This document shows, in pieces, positions 25,255 through 33,795 of a DNA stretch of 64,000 nucleotides. The stretch lies in assembly GCF_025642135.1 (NCBI RefSeq), contig NZ_CP106793.1, positions 8,586,001-8,650,000 on the forward strand. The letters run 5' to 3'. The position numbers and the translations under genes were made by a program. The notes below the pieces were generated by a model. The model was not told the DNA's origin, searched no databases, and saw nothing but the letters and a program-made list of their open reading frames with translations. Numbering within the stretch: position 1 is the stretch's first letter; every line of letters begins with the position of its first letter. The stretch is from Streptomyces cynarae. Its GTDB lineage: Bacteria; Actinomycetota; Actinomycetes; Streptomycetales; Streptomycetaceae.

Positions 25255-25396
25255 CTCAGCGATGAAGCTAGGAGGCGCCCCGTCGACTGTCAATGGTCCC
25301 GCGCGGTCTTTTGCGCAACAGTCAGGCGCTGCCCAGGAAGGGTGCGCAGCGGTCTTGACCGGGTCTCGCCCCGGCTCTACGGTCTCACCGTCATAT

Positions 25397-25408
25397 CGAA
25401 CCGGTTCC
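25397..25408. promoter_or_regulatory. LacI-family operator, copy 3 (CGAACCGGTTCC)
   Basis: One mismatch from the palindrome. It lies 154 bp from copy 2 in a stretch (25137-25599) that has no gene of its own, about 190 bases from the 3' end of the convergent-side GntR gene. Confidence 0.5.
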
Positions 25409-25599
25409 GCAACTCCGGTCTGCGCCTGGGCTCATGACGGACCGGGACGCGGCTTGGCCATGCGGGGTGTGCGCGCGGGCGCTGGAGCGTGCGACACCCG
25501 CTGAGGGTGAACACGTTCAACTGCCGGTCCTGATGGGCGGCAGCATCATCGTCGACAGCAACACCCAGAGACGATCCGCGAGTGGATGGGGGACTGGTG

Positions 25600-26331
25600 T
25601 CAGCTGCGTTTCCCGGTCGCCGGAGTGACACCGCGCGGGAGGGCCGCGCTTTTGAGATGTTCTCGCAGCCACTGCTCGGTGTGACTCACGTGCATCAGTG
25701 CGGCGGCCTGGCTCAGGGCGGCGTCACGGGTGCACAGGGCATCGAAGATCGCCTCGTGTTCCGCGAGGGTCCTCCCCCCGGCCTGGTCGTCGACCAGGCC
25801 GCGCCAGATCCGGGCGCGCAGCGTACGGCCAGAGATGCCCTCCAGCAGGGTGAGCAGCGTTTCGTTGCCCGTGGCCGAGACCACGGCGCGGTGGAACGCC
25901 GCGTCGTGCGCGTTGAGCTGTTCGACGTCGTCGCGCGCCCCTCGCATGGCGTCCAGGTGCTGCTTCACCTCTGCCAGCTGGTCGTCGGAGATCCGGGTGG
26001 CGGCGAGAGCGGTGGCAACCGGCTCGAGGAGCCGACGGACCTCCATCAGATCCAGCAACGCCGCCGAGTCGCTCTGCAACAGCTCCACCGCGCCGCCGAG
26101 GCCCTCGAGCAGCAGGCTCGGCTGGAGGCTGGTCACATAGGTGCCGTCGCCCCGCCGGACTTCGAGTACGCGGGCGACGGCGAGTGCTTTGACCGCCTCG
26201 CGGGCCAGGTTGCGGGACAGACCGAGCTGGGCCGCAAGCTCGGGCTCCGGCGGCAGCTTCGAGCCCGGTGGCAGCGCGCCGGTGCGGATGAGCTCACGGA
26301 TCCGCTCAATGGCCTTGTCCGTCAGCGACAT
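25600..26331 (-). CDS. GntR/FadR-family transcriptional regulator of the fucose cluster
   Basis: A 243-residue regulator. The winged HTH is AIERIRELIRTGALPPGSKL and ELAAQLGLSRNLAREAVKAL, followed by VLEVRRGDGTYVTS; the C-terminal FCD helical domain has the metal-binding histidine pattern (LNAHDAAFHRAVV, HEAIFDAL, HVSHTEQWL). FCD regulators often sense sugar acids, which suits a fuconate pathway. It is the last gene of the long leftward array and its start overlaps the end of the aldo/keto reductase gene by 26 bases, so it is co-expressed with the pathway it probably controls. Confidence 0.92.
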   Translation of the reverse strand: MSLTDKAIERIRELIRTGALPPGSKLPPEPELAAQLGLSRNLAREAVKALAVARVLEVRRGDGTYVTSLQPSLLLEGLGGAVELLQSDSAALLDLMEVRRLLEPVATALAATRISDDQLAEVKQHLDAMRGARDDVEQLNAHDAAFHRAVVSATGNETLLTLLEGISGRTLRARIWRGLVDDQAGGRTLAEHEAIFDALCTRDAALSQAAALMHVSHTEQWLREHLKSAALPRGVTPATGKRS

Positions 26332-27358
26332 CGCGCGCCACCCCTTCCGTCTCCCCCGGAGTGTTCTCCGCGCTGTTCCGCGTGGGTACGTCCGGACTGA
26401 TCAGACCCTGGGTGCGAAGGTCCTGCCAGAGAGCTTCCGGCACATGCCGACGGTGGAGTTCCACGTTGCGCCCGACTTGCTCCTGATTCCTCATCCCCAG
26501 GGTGACATTGATGATACTGGGATGGCTGAAGGGGAAAGCGATCGCGGCGGCGGGCAGGGTGGTGCCGTGACGTTCGCAGACCTCGGCGATGGCCAGGGCA
26601 CGGGCGACGAGGTCCGGCGGGGCGACCTTGTAGTCGTACTTCATCCCCGGTGTCGGGCGGTCCTGGGAGAGCAGACCCGAGTTGAAGACGCCGACCGCGA
26701 CGACGCTCTTGCCGTGCTGCTGTGCGGCGGGCAGTACGTCGTCCAGCGCGGACTGGTCGAGGAGGGTGTAGCGGCCGGCGAGCATCACCACGTCGGCGGC
26801 GGTCTCGTGCAGGAAGCGGGCGAGCATGGCCGACTGGTTCATGCCGGCGCCGATCGCGCCGATCACCCCCTGGTCGCGCAGGTCCGCGAGGGTGGGCATG
26901 GCCTCCTCGGCGGCCTGCCGCCAGTGGTCGTCGGGGTCGTGCACGTAGACGATGTCGAGCCGGTCCAGACCCGTACGCTCCAGGGTGGCGTCGATGGAGC
27001 GGAGCACGCCGTCCCGGCTGAAGTCCCATTGGCGGCGCAGGTCGTCGCGTACGACGAAGCCCTCGCTGTCGACGCCCCGCGGATGCTCGTTGGGCACGAG
27101 CAGCCGACCCACCTTGGAGGAGACGACGTACTGCTCGCGGGGCCGATCACGCAGGGCGGCCCCCAGGCGCTGCTCGGAGAGGCCGAGCCCGTAGTGGGGC
27201 GCGGTGTCGAAGTACCGGATGCCGCTGTCCCAGGCCGCCTCGATCGCCGCCGCCGCGTCCTGGGCCGGTGTGACCCGGTAGAGGTTGCCGATGACGGAGG
27301 CTCCGAAGCCCAGCTCGGTGACGTCGACGGTGGTGTTCGTGATCTTCCGGGTTCTCAA
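26306..27358 (-). CDS. Aldo/keto reductase, probable L-fucose (D-threo-aldose) 1-dehydrogenase
   Basis: A 350-residue AKR-fold enzyme. IRYFDTAPHYGLGLSEQRLG holds the catalytic Asp and Tyr, SSKVGR the Lys, and VYVHDPDD the region of the catalytic His. The DTAPHYGxGxSE form is that of the D-threo-aldose/L-fucose dehydrogenase and pyridoxal dehydrogenase branch. It would oxidise L-fucose to L-fucono-1,5-lactone with NAD(P)+, the first step of the non-phosphorylating route, in the cytoplasm. TTG 27358 is chosen because GAGGAG lies just upstream and the protein then begins LRTRKITNTTVDVTELGFGA; upstream codons give nonsense. It lies 59 bases after the kinase gene. Confidence 0.85.
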   Translation of the reverse strand: MRTRKITNTTVDVTELGFGASVIGNLYRVTPAQDAAAAIEAAWDSGIRYFDTAPHYGLGLSEQRLGAALRDRPREQYVVSSKVGRLLVPNEHPRGVDSEGFVVRDDLRRQWDFSRDGVLRSIDATLERTGLDRLDIVYVHDPDDHWRQAAEEAMPTLADLRDQGVIGAIGAGMNQSAMLARFLHETAADVVMLAGRYTLLDQSALDDVLPAAQQHGKSVVAVGVFNSGLLSQDRPTPGMKYDYKVAPPDLVARALAIAEVCERHGTTLPAAAIAFPFSHPSIINVTLGMRNQEQVGRNVELHRRHVPEALWQDLRTQGLISPDVPTRNSAENTPGETEGVARDVADGQGH

Positions 27359-27417
27359 GACATGCTCCTCGGGTCCTTCGGGCGGGACGGGGCCGACGGG
27401 TGGGAAAGGGACGCCGT

Positions 27418-28635
27418 TCAGCGCCTGACGACGGCCGAGCCGCCCGCCACGAGCGCTTCGACCTCGGCGAGCGAGGCCATGGAGACGTCGCCGGGCGTGG
27501 TCATGGCGAGTGCGCCGTGCGCCGTGCCGTAGGCGAGGGCCCGCTTCAGACAGGCGACGGTGAGCGGGGCACTGGTCGGCTCGGCACCCGCGAGCGGCTC
27601 GGAGGCGGGACGCCGGAGCCATGCGTGCTCCGACCCGGATAGGCCGAGCGGGCCGTGCTCAGGCGTCTCGCCGCTCCGCCGGCCGGGATCCGGCTCGGAA
27701 ACGGTCGTGAGCTCGTCCTCAGGACCGGGGGCCGTCAGCAGCCCGTGGATCAGCCCGGCCGCGAAGGCGTCGCCGGAGCCGATGCGGTCCAGGACGTGCA
27801 GGCCGGGCATGTCCGGACCCGCGACGAAGCCGGTCGCCGGCGACCAGGCCGCCGAGGACCAGTCGTTCACACCTGCCGAAGGCACGTCGCGGAGCGTCGT
27901 GGCCAGTACCTTCACCCCGGGCAGCCGGTCGGCGACCTCGGCGAGCGCATCCGGCACCTCTTCCGCGCGGACGCGCACCGCTCCGGGGTACGGTCCGCTC
28001 AGGCCGAGGGCGCCCACCACCACGTCGGCGTGCCGGGCGAGCCGCAGGTCCACCTCGCGGGCCCGTTCGGCACCGCCGCGGTCGGCCCAGAGGCTGGGCC
28101 GGTAGTTCGGGTCGTAGGAAACGGTCACCCCGTGCCGTCGCGCCGCGTCCATCGCCTCCTCCGCCACGTCCACGGTGGTGTCCGACAGGCCGGCGAAGAT
28201 GCCGCCCGTGTGGAACCAGCGCGGGCCCGTGGCGAACAGCGCGTGCCAGTCGACGTCCCCCTTGCGCAGCTGGGACACGGCCGTGTTCGCACGGTCGCTG
28301 ACGCCCAGCGCGCCCCGGATGCCGAAGCCCCGCTCCACGAAGTTCAGCCCGTTGCGGGCGGTGCGGCCGATGCCGTCGCCGGGCACCCACCGGATCAGTG
28401 ACGTGTCGACACCGCCCTGGAGGATCAGGTCCTCGGTCAGCCGCCCCACCGCGTTGTCGACCAGGGCGGTCACTACGGCCGTGCGCAGGCCGAAGCAGCG
28501 GCGCAGTCCGCGGACCACGTTGTACTCGCCGCCGCCCTCCCAGACCTGGAAGGTGCGGGCGGTACGGATACGGCCCTCGCCGGGGTCGAAGCGCAGCATG
28601 ACCTCGCCGAGGGCGATGACATCGGGGACGCTCAT
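27418..28635 (-). CDS. PfkB-family sugar kinase (2-dehydro-3-deoxygluconokinase-like) with an insertion
   Basis: A 405-residue ribokinase-fold kinase. It has the N-terminal DVIALGEVMLRFDPGEG, the Gly-rich WEGGGEYNVVRGL motif, the acid-sugar pocket SYDPNYRPSLW, and the ATP/anion-hole signature RIGSGDAFAAGL with the catalytic Asp289. Most relatives have about 330-350 residues; the excess is a Pro/Glu/Ser-rich segment at about 301-356, between the active-site helix and ALAYGTAHGALAM. KDG kinases phosphorylate 2-keto-3-deoxy-gluconate at C6. The start overlaps the aldolase stop by four bases. In this cluster the substrate is uncertain because deoxy-fuconate lacks a C6 hydroxyl. Confidence 0.85.
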   Translation of the reverse strand: MSVPDVIALGEVMLRFDPGEGRIRTARTFQVWEGGGEYNVVRGLRRCFGLRTAVVTALVDNAVGRLTEDLILQGGVDTSLIRWVPGDGIGRTARNGLNFVERGFGIRGALGVSDRANTAVSQLRKGDVDWHALFATGPRWFHTGGIFAGLSDTTVDVAEEAMDAARRHGVTVSYDPNYRPSLWADRGGAERAREVDLRLARHADVVVGALGLSGPYPGAVRVRAEEVPDALAEVADRLPGVKVLATTLRDVPSAGVNDWSSAAWSPATGFVAGPDMPGLHVLDRIGSGDAFAAGLIHGLLTAPGPEDELTTVSEPDPGRRSGETPEHGPLGLSGSEHAWLRRPASEPLAGAEPTSAPLTVACLKRALAYGTAHGALAMTTPGDVSMASLAEVEALVAGGSAVVRR

Positions 28636-29261
28636 CCCGTACTCCTCCGGACGGCCTCGGCGGTCAGCCGCCGGATCCCGTCGTAGTCGCCGCGCCGCAG
28701 GTGGCCGGTGGTCGCCATCCAGCTGCCGCCGACGGCGAGGACCGCCGGATGGGAAAGGTAGACGGGCAGGTGCGCGGGGCCGACGCCTCCGGTCGGCAGG
28801 AAGCGTGCCTGGGGAAAGGGAGCCGCGAGCGCCTTGAGGATCCCGATGCCGCCGAGCGGCTCGGCGGGGAACAGTTTGACCGTGTCGAGGCCCGCGCGCA
28901 GGGCGCGCATCAGCTCCGTGGCGGTGGCGATGCCCGGTACGACGGGTACGTCGAGCTCACGGCACGTGGCGACGACGTCTGCGTCGTAACCGGGGGAGAC
29001 GATGAAGCGGGCCCCGGCCACAACGGCCCGCTCCGCCTGCTCCGACGTGAGCACGGTGCCCGCGCCGACCGCCAGCCCGCCGTGGGCCGCCATCGCCTTC
29101 ACCACCTGCTCGGCGTCCGGGGTACGGAAGGTGACTTCGGCGCACCGGGCTCCGCCCGCCGTGAGCGCGTCGGCGAGCGGACCGGCGTGCGCCACGGACG
29201 GAACCGTGAGCACCGGCAGGACCCGGGCGCCGGCCAGCTCGGAGGCGAGATCGGTGGTCAT
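28632..29261 (-). CDS. KDPG-type (class I) aldolase
   Basis: A 209-residue TIM-barrel aldolase. Glu of AEVTFRTPDA, the helix VGAGTVLTSEQAERAV, ARFIVSPGYD, PVVPGIATATE and the Schiff-base lysine in DTVKLFPAEPLGG are all present; FLPTGGV closes the barrel. The family cleaves 2-keto-3-deoxy-6-phosphogluconate or related 2-keto-3-deoxy acids to pyruvate plus an aldehyde. Start and stop each overlap a neighbour by four bases, which couples it tightly to the kinase and the SDR. Here it could act on 2-keto-3-deoxy-fuconate (giving pyruvate and lactaldehyde) or on the kinase product. Confidence 0.92.
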   Translation of the reverse strand: MTTDLASELAGARVLPVLTVPSVAHAGPLADALTAGGARCAEVTFRTPDAEQVVKAMAAHGGLAVGAGTVLTSEQAERAVVAGARFIVSPGYDADVVATCRELDVPVVPGIATATELMRALRAGLDTVKLFPAEPLGGIGILKALAAPFPQARFLPTGGVGPAHLPVYLSHPAVLAVGGSWMATTGHLRRGDYDGIRRLTAEAVRRSTG

Positions 29262-30019
29262 CGGCCGAGCCATCCGCCGTCGACGGGCAGGACGGTGCCG
29301 TGGACGTAGGCGGCGGCGTCCGAGGCGAGGAAGACGGTGGCGCCGGCCAGGTCGTCGGCGCTGCCCCAGCGTCCGGCGGGGATGCGGTCGAGGATGGCCC
29401 TGCTGCGCACCGGGTCGTCCTGGAGGGCTTGGGTGTTGTCGGTGGCGATGTAACCGGGGGCGATGGCGTTGACGTTGACGCCGTGCGGGGCCCACTCGTT
29501 GGACAGGGCCTTGGTCAGTCCGGCGATGCCGTGCTTGGCGGCGGTGTAGCCGGGGACGGTGATGCCGCCCTGGAAGCTGAGCAGCGACGCGGTGAAGATG
29601 ATTTTTCCCTGGCCACGGGACACCATCGCCCCGCCCACCGCACGCGACAGCGCGAACTGCGCGTTCAGGTTGACCTGAAGCACCAGCTCCCAGTCGCGGT
29701 CGGAGTGTTCGGCGGCCGGGGCGCGCCGGATCGTGCCCGCGTTGTTGACCAGGATGTCCACCGGCCGTTCACGGCCCGCGAGTTCCGCACCCAGCGCCCG
29801 TACGGCGTCGGGGTCGGCGAAGTCGGTGCGGATCGCCTCGAAGGTGCGTCCCGCGGCGGTGACGTCCTTCTCCACGTCGCTGCCGGATGTCTCCAGGGTG
29901 GCGCTGACACCGATGACGTCCGCGCCGGCCTCGGCGAGGGCCCGGGCCATGGCCCGGCCGATGCCGCGCCGGGCCCCGGTGACGACGGCGAGCCGCCCGG
30001 TCAGGTCGAACAGAGGCAT
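29258..30019 (-). CDS. SDR-family oxidoreductase (KduD-like; probable 2-keto-3-deoxy-fuconate dehydrogenase)
   Basis: A 253-residue classical short-chain dehydrogenase: cofactor motif TGARRGIGRAMA, NNAG in VDILVNNAGTIRR, catalytic Ser in FTASLLSFQGG and Tyr-x3-Lys in GYTAAKHGI, C-terminal PVDGGWLGR. The KduD-like form oxidises 2-deoxy or 2-keto-3-deoxy sugar acids. In the known bacterial fucose oxidation route an SDR of this kind converts 2-keto-3-deoxy-L-fuconate to the 2,4-diketo acid. It overlaps the aldolase start by four bases and lies one base after the zinc dehydrogenase. Confidence 0.85.
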   Translation of the reverse strand: MPLFDLTGRLAVVTGARRGIGRAMARALAEAGADVIGVSATLETSGSDVEKDVTAAGRTFEAIRTDFADPDAVRALGAELAGRERPVDILVNNAGTIRRAPAAEHSDRDWELVLQVNLNAQFALSRAVGGAMVSRGQGKIIFTASLLSFQGGITVPGYTAAKHGIAGLTKALSNEWAPHGVNVNAIAPGYIATDNTQALQDDPVRSRAILDRIPAGRWGSADDLAGATVFLASDAAAYVHGTVLPVDGGWLGR

Positions 30020-30020
30020 C

Positions 30021-31058
30021 TCAGGCTCCCGTCGTGTCGTTGCCGCAGTCCACCAGGATCTTCATCACGTCCCCGCCCGCCTCCAGCGCCTCGAAGGCCG
30101 CGGGTGCCTCGGTGAGGGGCACGACCTTGCTGATCAGCCGCTCTGCGGGGATCGTGCCGTCCGCCACCAGCGTCACCGCCTTCTCGAAGTCCGAGCGGTC
30201 GTACAACCGGGCACCGACGAGGGTGAGTTCGCGCCAGAAGAAGCGGTGCAGGTTCACCTCGCGGGGCCGGGGGTGGATCGCCACCAGACACAGTCGGCCG
30301 CGTACGCCCAGCACCTCCACGGCGGTGTCGACACCGCCCGCCGCGCCGGAGACCTCGAAGGCGACGTCCGCGCCCGCGCCGCCGGTCCACCGCCGGACGA
30401 GCTCGGGCACGTCCTCGGCGGCCGGGTCCCAGGCGGTCAGGCCCAACTCCTCGGCCAGGATGCGCCGGTGGGTGCTCAGTTCCACCAGGCGGACCTCGGC
30501 CCCGGCGGCCCGCGCCACCAGCGCGATGAGCACCCCGACCGGCCCGCCGCCGACCACGACGACCCGTTCACCCTCCCGCACCTGGGCCCGGCCGACGTCG
30601 TGAACGGCGACGGCGGTGGGTTCGACGAGGGCGGCCCGGTCCAGCGAGACGGACTCCGGCAGGCGTACGAGCGTGGAAGCAGGCACGGTCCAGCGCTGCT
30701 GCATCGCGCCCGGCGAGTCGATGCCGATGAAGTCGAGGTTCTGGCAGACGTGCCGGTGACCGGAGGTGCACGCCGGGCAGGTGCCGTCCCAGCGCAGCGG
30801 CATCACGGTCACCGCGTCACCGGGCTGCCAGCCCTCCACGTCCGGCCCGACGCGTACGACGCGGCCGGACATCTCGTGTCCGAGGACGGCGGGCGCGGCG
30901 ACCCTGGCGTCCATGTCGCCGTGGAAGATGTGCAGATCGGTGCCGCAGATGCCGACGTAGGCGGGGGCCAGCTCCACCTCCCCGGGGCCGGGGGAGGAGG
31001 TCTCGACCGGAGCGGTGTCCAGGGTGCGGGCGGCTTTGTAGCGGACTGCGAGTGTCAT
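30021..31058 (-). CDS. Zinc-dependent alcohol dehydrogenase (MDR family)
   Basis: A 345-residue medium-chain dehydrogenase. Catalytic zinc ligands are in VGICGTDLH and GHEMSGRV; the structural-zinc loop is partial (CPACTSGHRHVCQN keeps three cysteines). The Rossmann motif is VVVVGGGPVGVLIAL. Relatives oxidise polyols, threonine or sugar alcohols with NAD+. Within the fucose array it may act as an alternative sugar or lactaldehyde dehydrogenase; the sequence does not decide. The start overlaps the FucU-like stop by four bases. Confidence 0.85.
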   Translation of the reverse strand: MTLAVRYKAARTLDTAPVETSSPGPGEVELAPAYVGICGTDLHIFHGDMDARVAAPAVLGHEMSGRVVRVGPDVEGWQPGDAVTVMPLRWDGTCPACTSGHRHVCQNLDFIGIDSPGAMQQRWTVPASTLVRLPESVSLDRAALVEPTAVAVHDVGRAQVREGERVVVVGGGPVGVLIALVARAAGAEVRLVELSTHRRILAEELGLTAWDPAAEDVPELVRRWTGGAGADVAFEVSGAAGGVDTAVEVLGVRGRLCLVAIHPRPREVNLHRFFWRELTLVGARLYDRSDFEKAVTLVADGTIPAERLISKVVPLTEAPAAFEALEAGGDVMKILVDCGNDTTGA

Positions 31059-31492
31059 CGTGGGGTCAGTGTCCCTTCAGCGCGGACGCCGATGGTCAGC
31101 AGCAGATTGGCGTACGTACGGATGTCGGCGGTGACGATCGCCAGCGCCAGGTCGGGGGAGCGTGCGGCGTCGTAGAACTCGAAACGGTCCAGCGTCTTCA
31201 CCGGGGCGGGCGCCAGCCGGGCGCGGTACTCGGCGATGGCCGGGGGCTCCGGTTCGCCCTCGGGCGGCACCATGACCTGTGCCGACTCCACGGGGATCGC
31301 GCGCAGGAGGACGTCGAGCACGGTGGTGACGTCCAGCAGGCCCGGCCTCAGGTTGAGGTGGACGGTTCTGGCCCGCTCGCCGGTGGCCGTACTTGCGGGG
31401 TAGTGGCCGTCGGCGAGCAGGACGCGGGCGCCGTGGCCGGCTCCGGCCAGTGCTTCGAGGATTCCCGGGTGCAGCAGTTCCGTCAGGAGCAC
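31055..31492 (-). CDS. fucU: RbsD/FucU-family sugar mutarotase
   Basis: A 145-residue protein with the RbsD/FucU fold: [30 protein letters not shown] with the catalytic His, and the C-terminal RTYANLLLTIGV. FucU interconverts alpha and beta anomers of L-fucose, which feeds a dehydrogenase that uses one anomer. GTG 31492 is chosen because AAGGAGG lies about nine bases upstream; it overlaps the lactonase stop by ten bases. Its presence, with the fucosidase, supports fucose as the substrate of the cluster. Confidence 0.88.
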   Translation of the reverse strand: MLLTELLHPGILEALAGAGHGARVLLADGHYPASTATGERARTVHLNLRPGLLDVTTVLDVLLRAIPVESAQVMVPPEGEPEPPAIAEYRARLAPAPVKTLDRFEFYDAARSPDLALAIVTADIRTYANLLLTIGVRAEGTLTPR

Positions 31493-32385
31493 GGCGTCCC
31501 CTCCTTCGTCGGGGCAGGCGTCAGGTGGTAGAAGGCCGTCGCGGTACCGGCGAGCACCGCGTGGATCTCGGTGCCGGAGCAGCCGTCCAGGAGTTCCTCG
31601 ACGGTGGCGGCCCAGCGGTTCCAGCCACCGGCGAGGACGCAGACCGGCCAGTCGGAGCCGAACATCAGCCGGTCGGGGCCGAAGGCGGAGAGCAGGACGT
31701 CCCACACCGGGCGGATGTCGTCGACGGTCCACTTCTCGTGGTCGGCCTCCGTGACGAGCCCCGACACCTTGCAGCGGACCTGGGGATGCCCGGCCAGTGT
31801 CCGCACCTGCTGCGCCCAGTCGGTCAGTTCCCGCTGTGCGAGAGGCGGCTTGCCCGCGTGGTCGAGGACGAGGGGCAGCTCCGGCAGCCTCTCCGCGAGA
31901 CGGATCGCCTGCGGGAACTGGTGGCTGCGGATCAGCACGTCATACCCGAGCCCTCGCTCCGCGACCGCTCGCAACCCCCGCTCCACGTCCGGGCGTTGGA
32001 GCCAGTGCGGGTCGGACTCGCCCTGCACGATGTGCCGTAGGGCCCGCAGGTGCCGGCCTGCCGACCCCGTCCGCAGGTCGTCGAGTGCGTCGCCGATCCG
32101 GGGGGACGTCAGGTCCGCCCAGCCGACGACGGCGCCGATCAGCGGGTCGCTGTCGGCAAGTGCGAGCAGATCGCGTGTCTCGGGGACGGACGTGATGCAC
32201 TGGACGACCACCGTGCTCGTCAGCCGTCGTCCGGCGATCGGCCGGGTCGCGGCCGATCGCAGGGCGTGCGAGCTGAAGCTCCGGCGGAGCGGCTCGTGCC
32301 CGGGTTCGTCCAGCCAGGGCTGCGGCCGGACGTCGAGGTTCCAGACGTGGTGGTGGGCGTCGACGAGGGCCTGGGCGTCAGACAC
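31483..32385 (-). CDS. Amidohydrolase-family L-fucono-1,5-lactonase
   Basis: A 300-residue amidohydrolase of the cog3618 type: the metal motif [13 protein letters not shown], then [50 protein letters not shown] and [12 protein letters not shown]. Characterised members open L-fuconolactone or L-rhamnonolactone to the acid. It overlaps the dehydratase stop by eight bases and the FucU-like start by ten, so all three are coupled, matching the second step of the route. Confidence 0.9.
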   Translation of the reverse strand: MSDAQALVDAHHHVWNLDVRPQPWLDEPGHEPLRRSFSSHALRSAATRPIAGRRLTSTVVVQCITSVPETRDLLALADSDPLIGAVVGWADLTSPRIGDALDDLRTGSAGRHLRALRHIVQGESDPHWLQRPDVERGLRAVAERGLGYDVLIRSHQFPQAIRLAERLPELPLVLDHAGKPPLAQRELTDWAQQVRTLAGHPQVRCKVSGLVTEADHEKWTVDDIRPVWDVLLSAFGPDRLMFGSDWPVCVLAGGWNRWAATVEELLDGCSGTEIHAVLAGTATAFYHLTPAPTKEGTPCS

Positions 32386-33703
32386 GGGCGGTCCAGACGG
32401 GTCCGTCGGGGTAGGCGTACTCCTTGAGGGACTCGGGGTGCATCTGTGCGCTGAGCCCGGGCAGGGTGGGTGCGAGGTAGTGGCCGTCGGCGATGCGGAC
32501 GGGGTCGACGAAGTGCTCGTGGAGGTGGTCGACGTACTCGATGACCCGGTCCTCGAGGGTGCCGGAGACGGCGACGTAGTCGAACATCGACAGGTGCTGC
32601 ACCATCTCGCACAGACCGACGCCGCCGGCGTGCGGGCAGACCGGAACGCCGAACTTGGCGGCCAGCAGCAGAATCGCGATGTTCTCGTTGACGCCGCCGA
32701 CCCGTGCGGAGTCGATCTGCACGATGTCGACCGCGCCGGCCTGGAGGAGCTGCTTGAAGACGACCCGGTTGGCGACGTGCTCGCCGGTGGCGACCTTGAT
32801 CGGGCTGACGGCCCTGCGGACCGCGGCGTGGCCGAGGATGTCGTCGGGGGAGGTGGGTTCCTCGATCCAGTACGGGGCGTAGGGGGCGAGAGCCTGCATC
32901 CAGTCGATGGCGGGCTGGACGTCCCATCTCTGGTTGGCGTCGACGGCGATGCGGATGCCGTCGCCGACCGTCTCGCGAGCGACCCGCATGCGTCGTACGT
33001 CGTCCTGAAGGTCCGCGCCGACCTTCAGTTTGATCTGGGTGAAGCCGTCGGCGACGGCCTCGCGGGCGAGGCGGGCCAGTTTCTCGTCGGAGTAGCCGAG
33101 CCAGCCGGGGGTGGTGGTGTAGGCGGGGTAGCCGCGCTCGAGCAGGCGGGCGGTGCGCTCCTGGCGGCCCGGTTCGGCGCGGCGCAGGATGTCCAGGGCC
33201 TCCTCGGGGGTGAGGGCGTCGGACAGCCAGCGGAAGTCGACCTGGGCGACCAGTTCCTCGGGTGACATCTCACCGAGGAAGCGCCACACGGGCTTGCCGG
33301 CCCGCTTGGCCGCGAGGTCCCAGGCGGCGTTGACGACGGCTCCGGTGGCCATGTGGATGGCGCCCTTCTCCGGGCCCAGCCAGCGCAGTTGGGGGTCGTG
33401 GACGAGGGAGCGGGAGAACGCTCCGAGGTCGGCGCAGACCTCCTCGACGGACAGGCCGACCACGTGGGGTGCGAGGGCCGCGATGGCGGCGGCCTGGACG
33501 TCGTTGCCGCGTCCGGTGGTGAAGGCCAGGGCATGGCCCTCCAGCCCGTCGCCGGCGTCGGTGCGCAGGACCACGTAGGCGGCGGAGTAGTCGGGTTCGG
33601 GGTTCATCGCGTCCGAGCCGTCCAGGTGCTCGGACGTCGGGAACCGCACGTCCAGGACGTCGAGGGCGGTGATACGGGCGGATGCGGACACGGCAGAGGA
33701 CAT
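32378..33703 (-). CDS. Enolase-superfamily L-fuconate dehydratase
   Basis: A 441-residue protein, the usual length of L-fuconate dehydratases. The N-terminal capping domain has [20 protein letters not shown]; the barrel carries the catalytic Lys in [10 protein letters not shown], metal ligands in [21 protein letters not shown] and ATGEHVANR, and the His in [12 protein letters not shown]. It removes water from L-fuconate to give 2-keto-3-deoxy-L-fuconate. ATG 33703 follows AGGAG by eight bases. It lies 92 bases after the permease gene and heads the block of catabolic genes. Confidence 0.93.
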   Translation of the reverse strand: MSSAVSASARITALDVLDVRFPTSEHLDGSDAMNPEPDYSAAYVVLRTDAGDGLEGHALAFTTGRGNDVQAAAIAALAPHVVGLSVEEVCADLGAFSRSLVHDPQLRWLGPEKGAIHMATGAVVNAAWDLAAKRAGKPVWRFLGEMSPEELVAQVDFRWLSDALTPEEALDILRRAEPGRQERTARLLERGYPAYTTTPGWLGYSDEKLARLAREAVADGFTQIKLKVGADLQDDVRRMRVARETVGDGIRIAVDANQRWDVQPAIDWMQALAPYAPYWIEEPTSPDDILGHAAVRRAVSPIKVATGEHVANRVVFKQLLQAGAVDIVQIDSARVGGVNENIAILLLAAKFGVPVCPHAGGVGLCEMVQHLSMFDYVAVSGTLEDRVIEYVDHLHEHFVDPVRIADGHYLAPTLPGLSAQMHPESLKEYAYPDGPVWTARV

Positions 33704-33795
33704 GGCGGGAACTCCTGTGAGAGCAGGTGGGAGACGGGCCCCCTGCGACGGAACGGGCGGCGGCGAGCGGTGTGCGGCGGCGACGGCCGCCCGGT

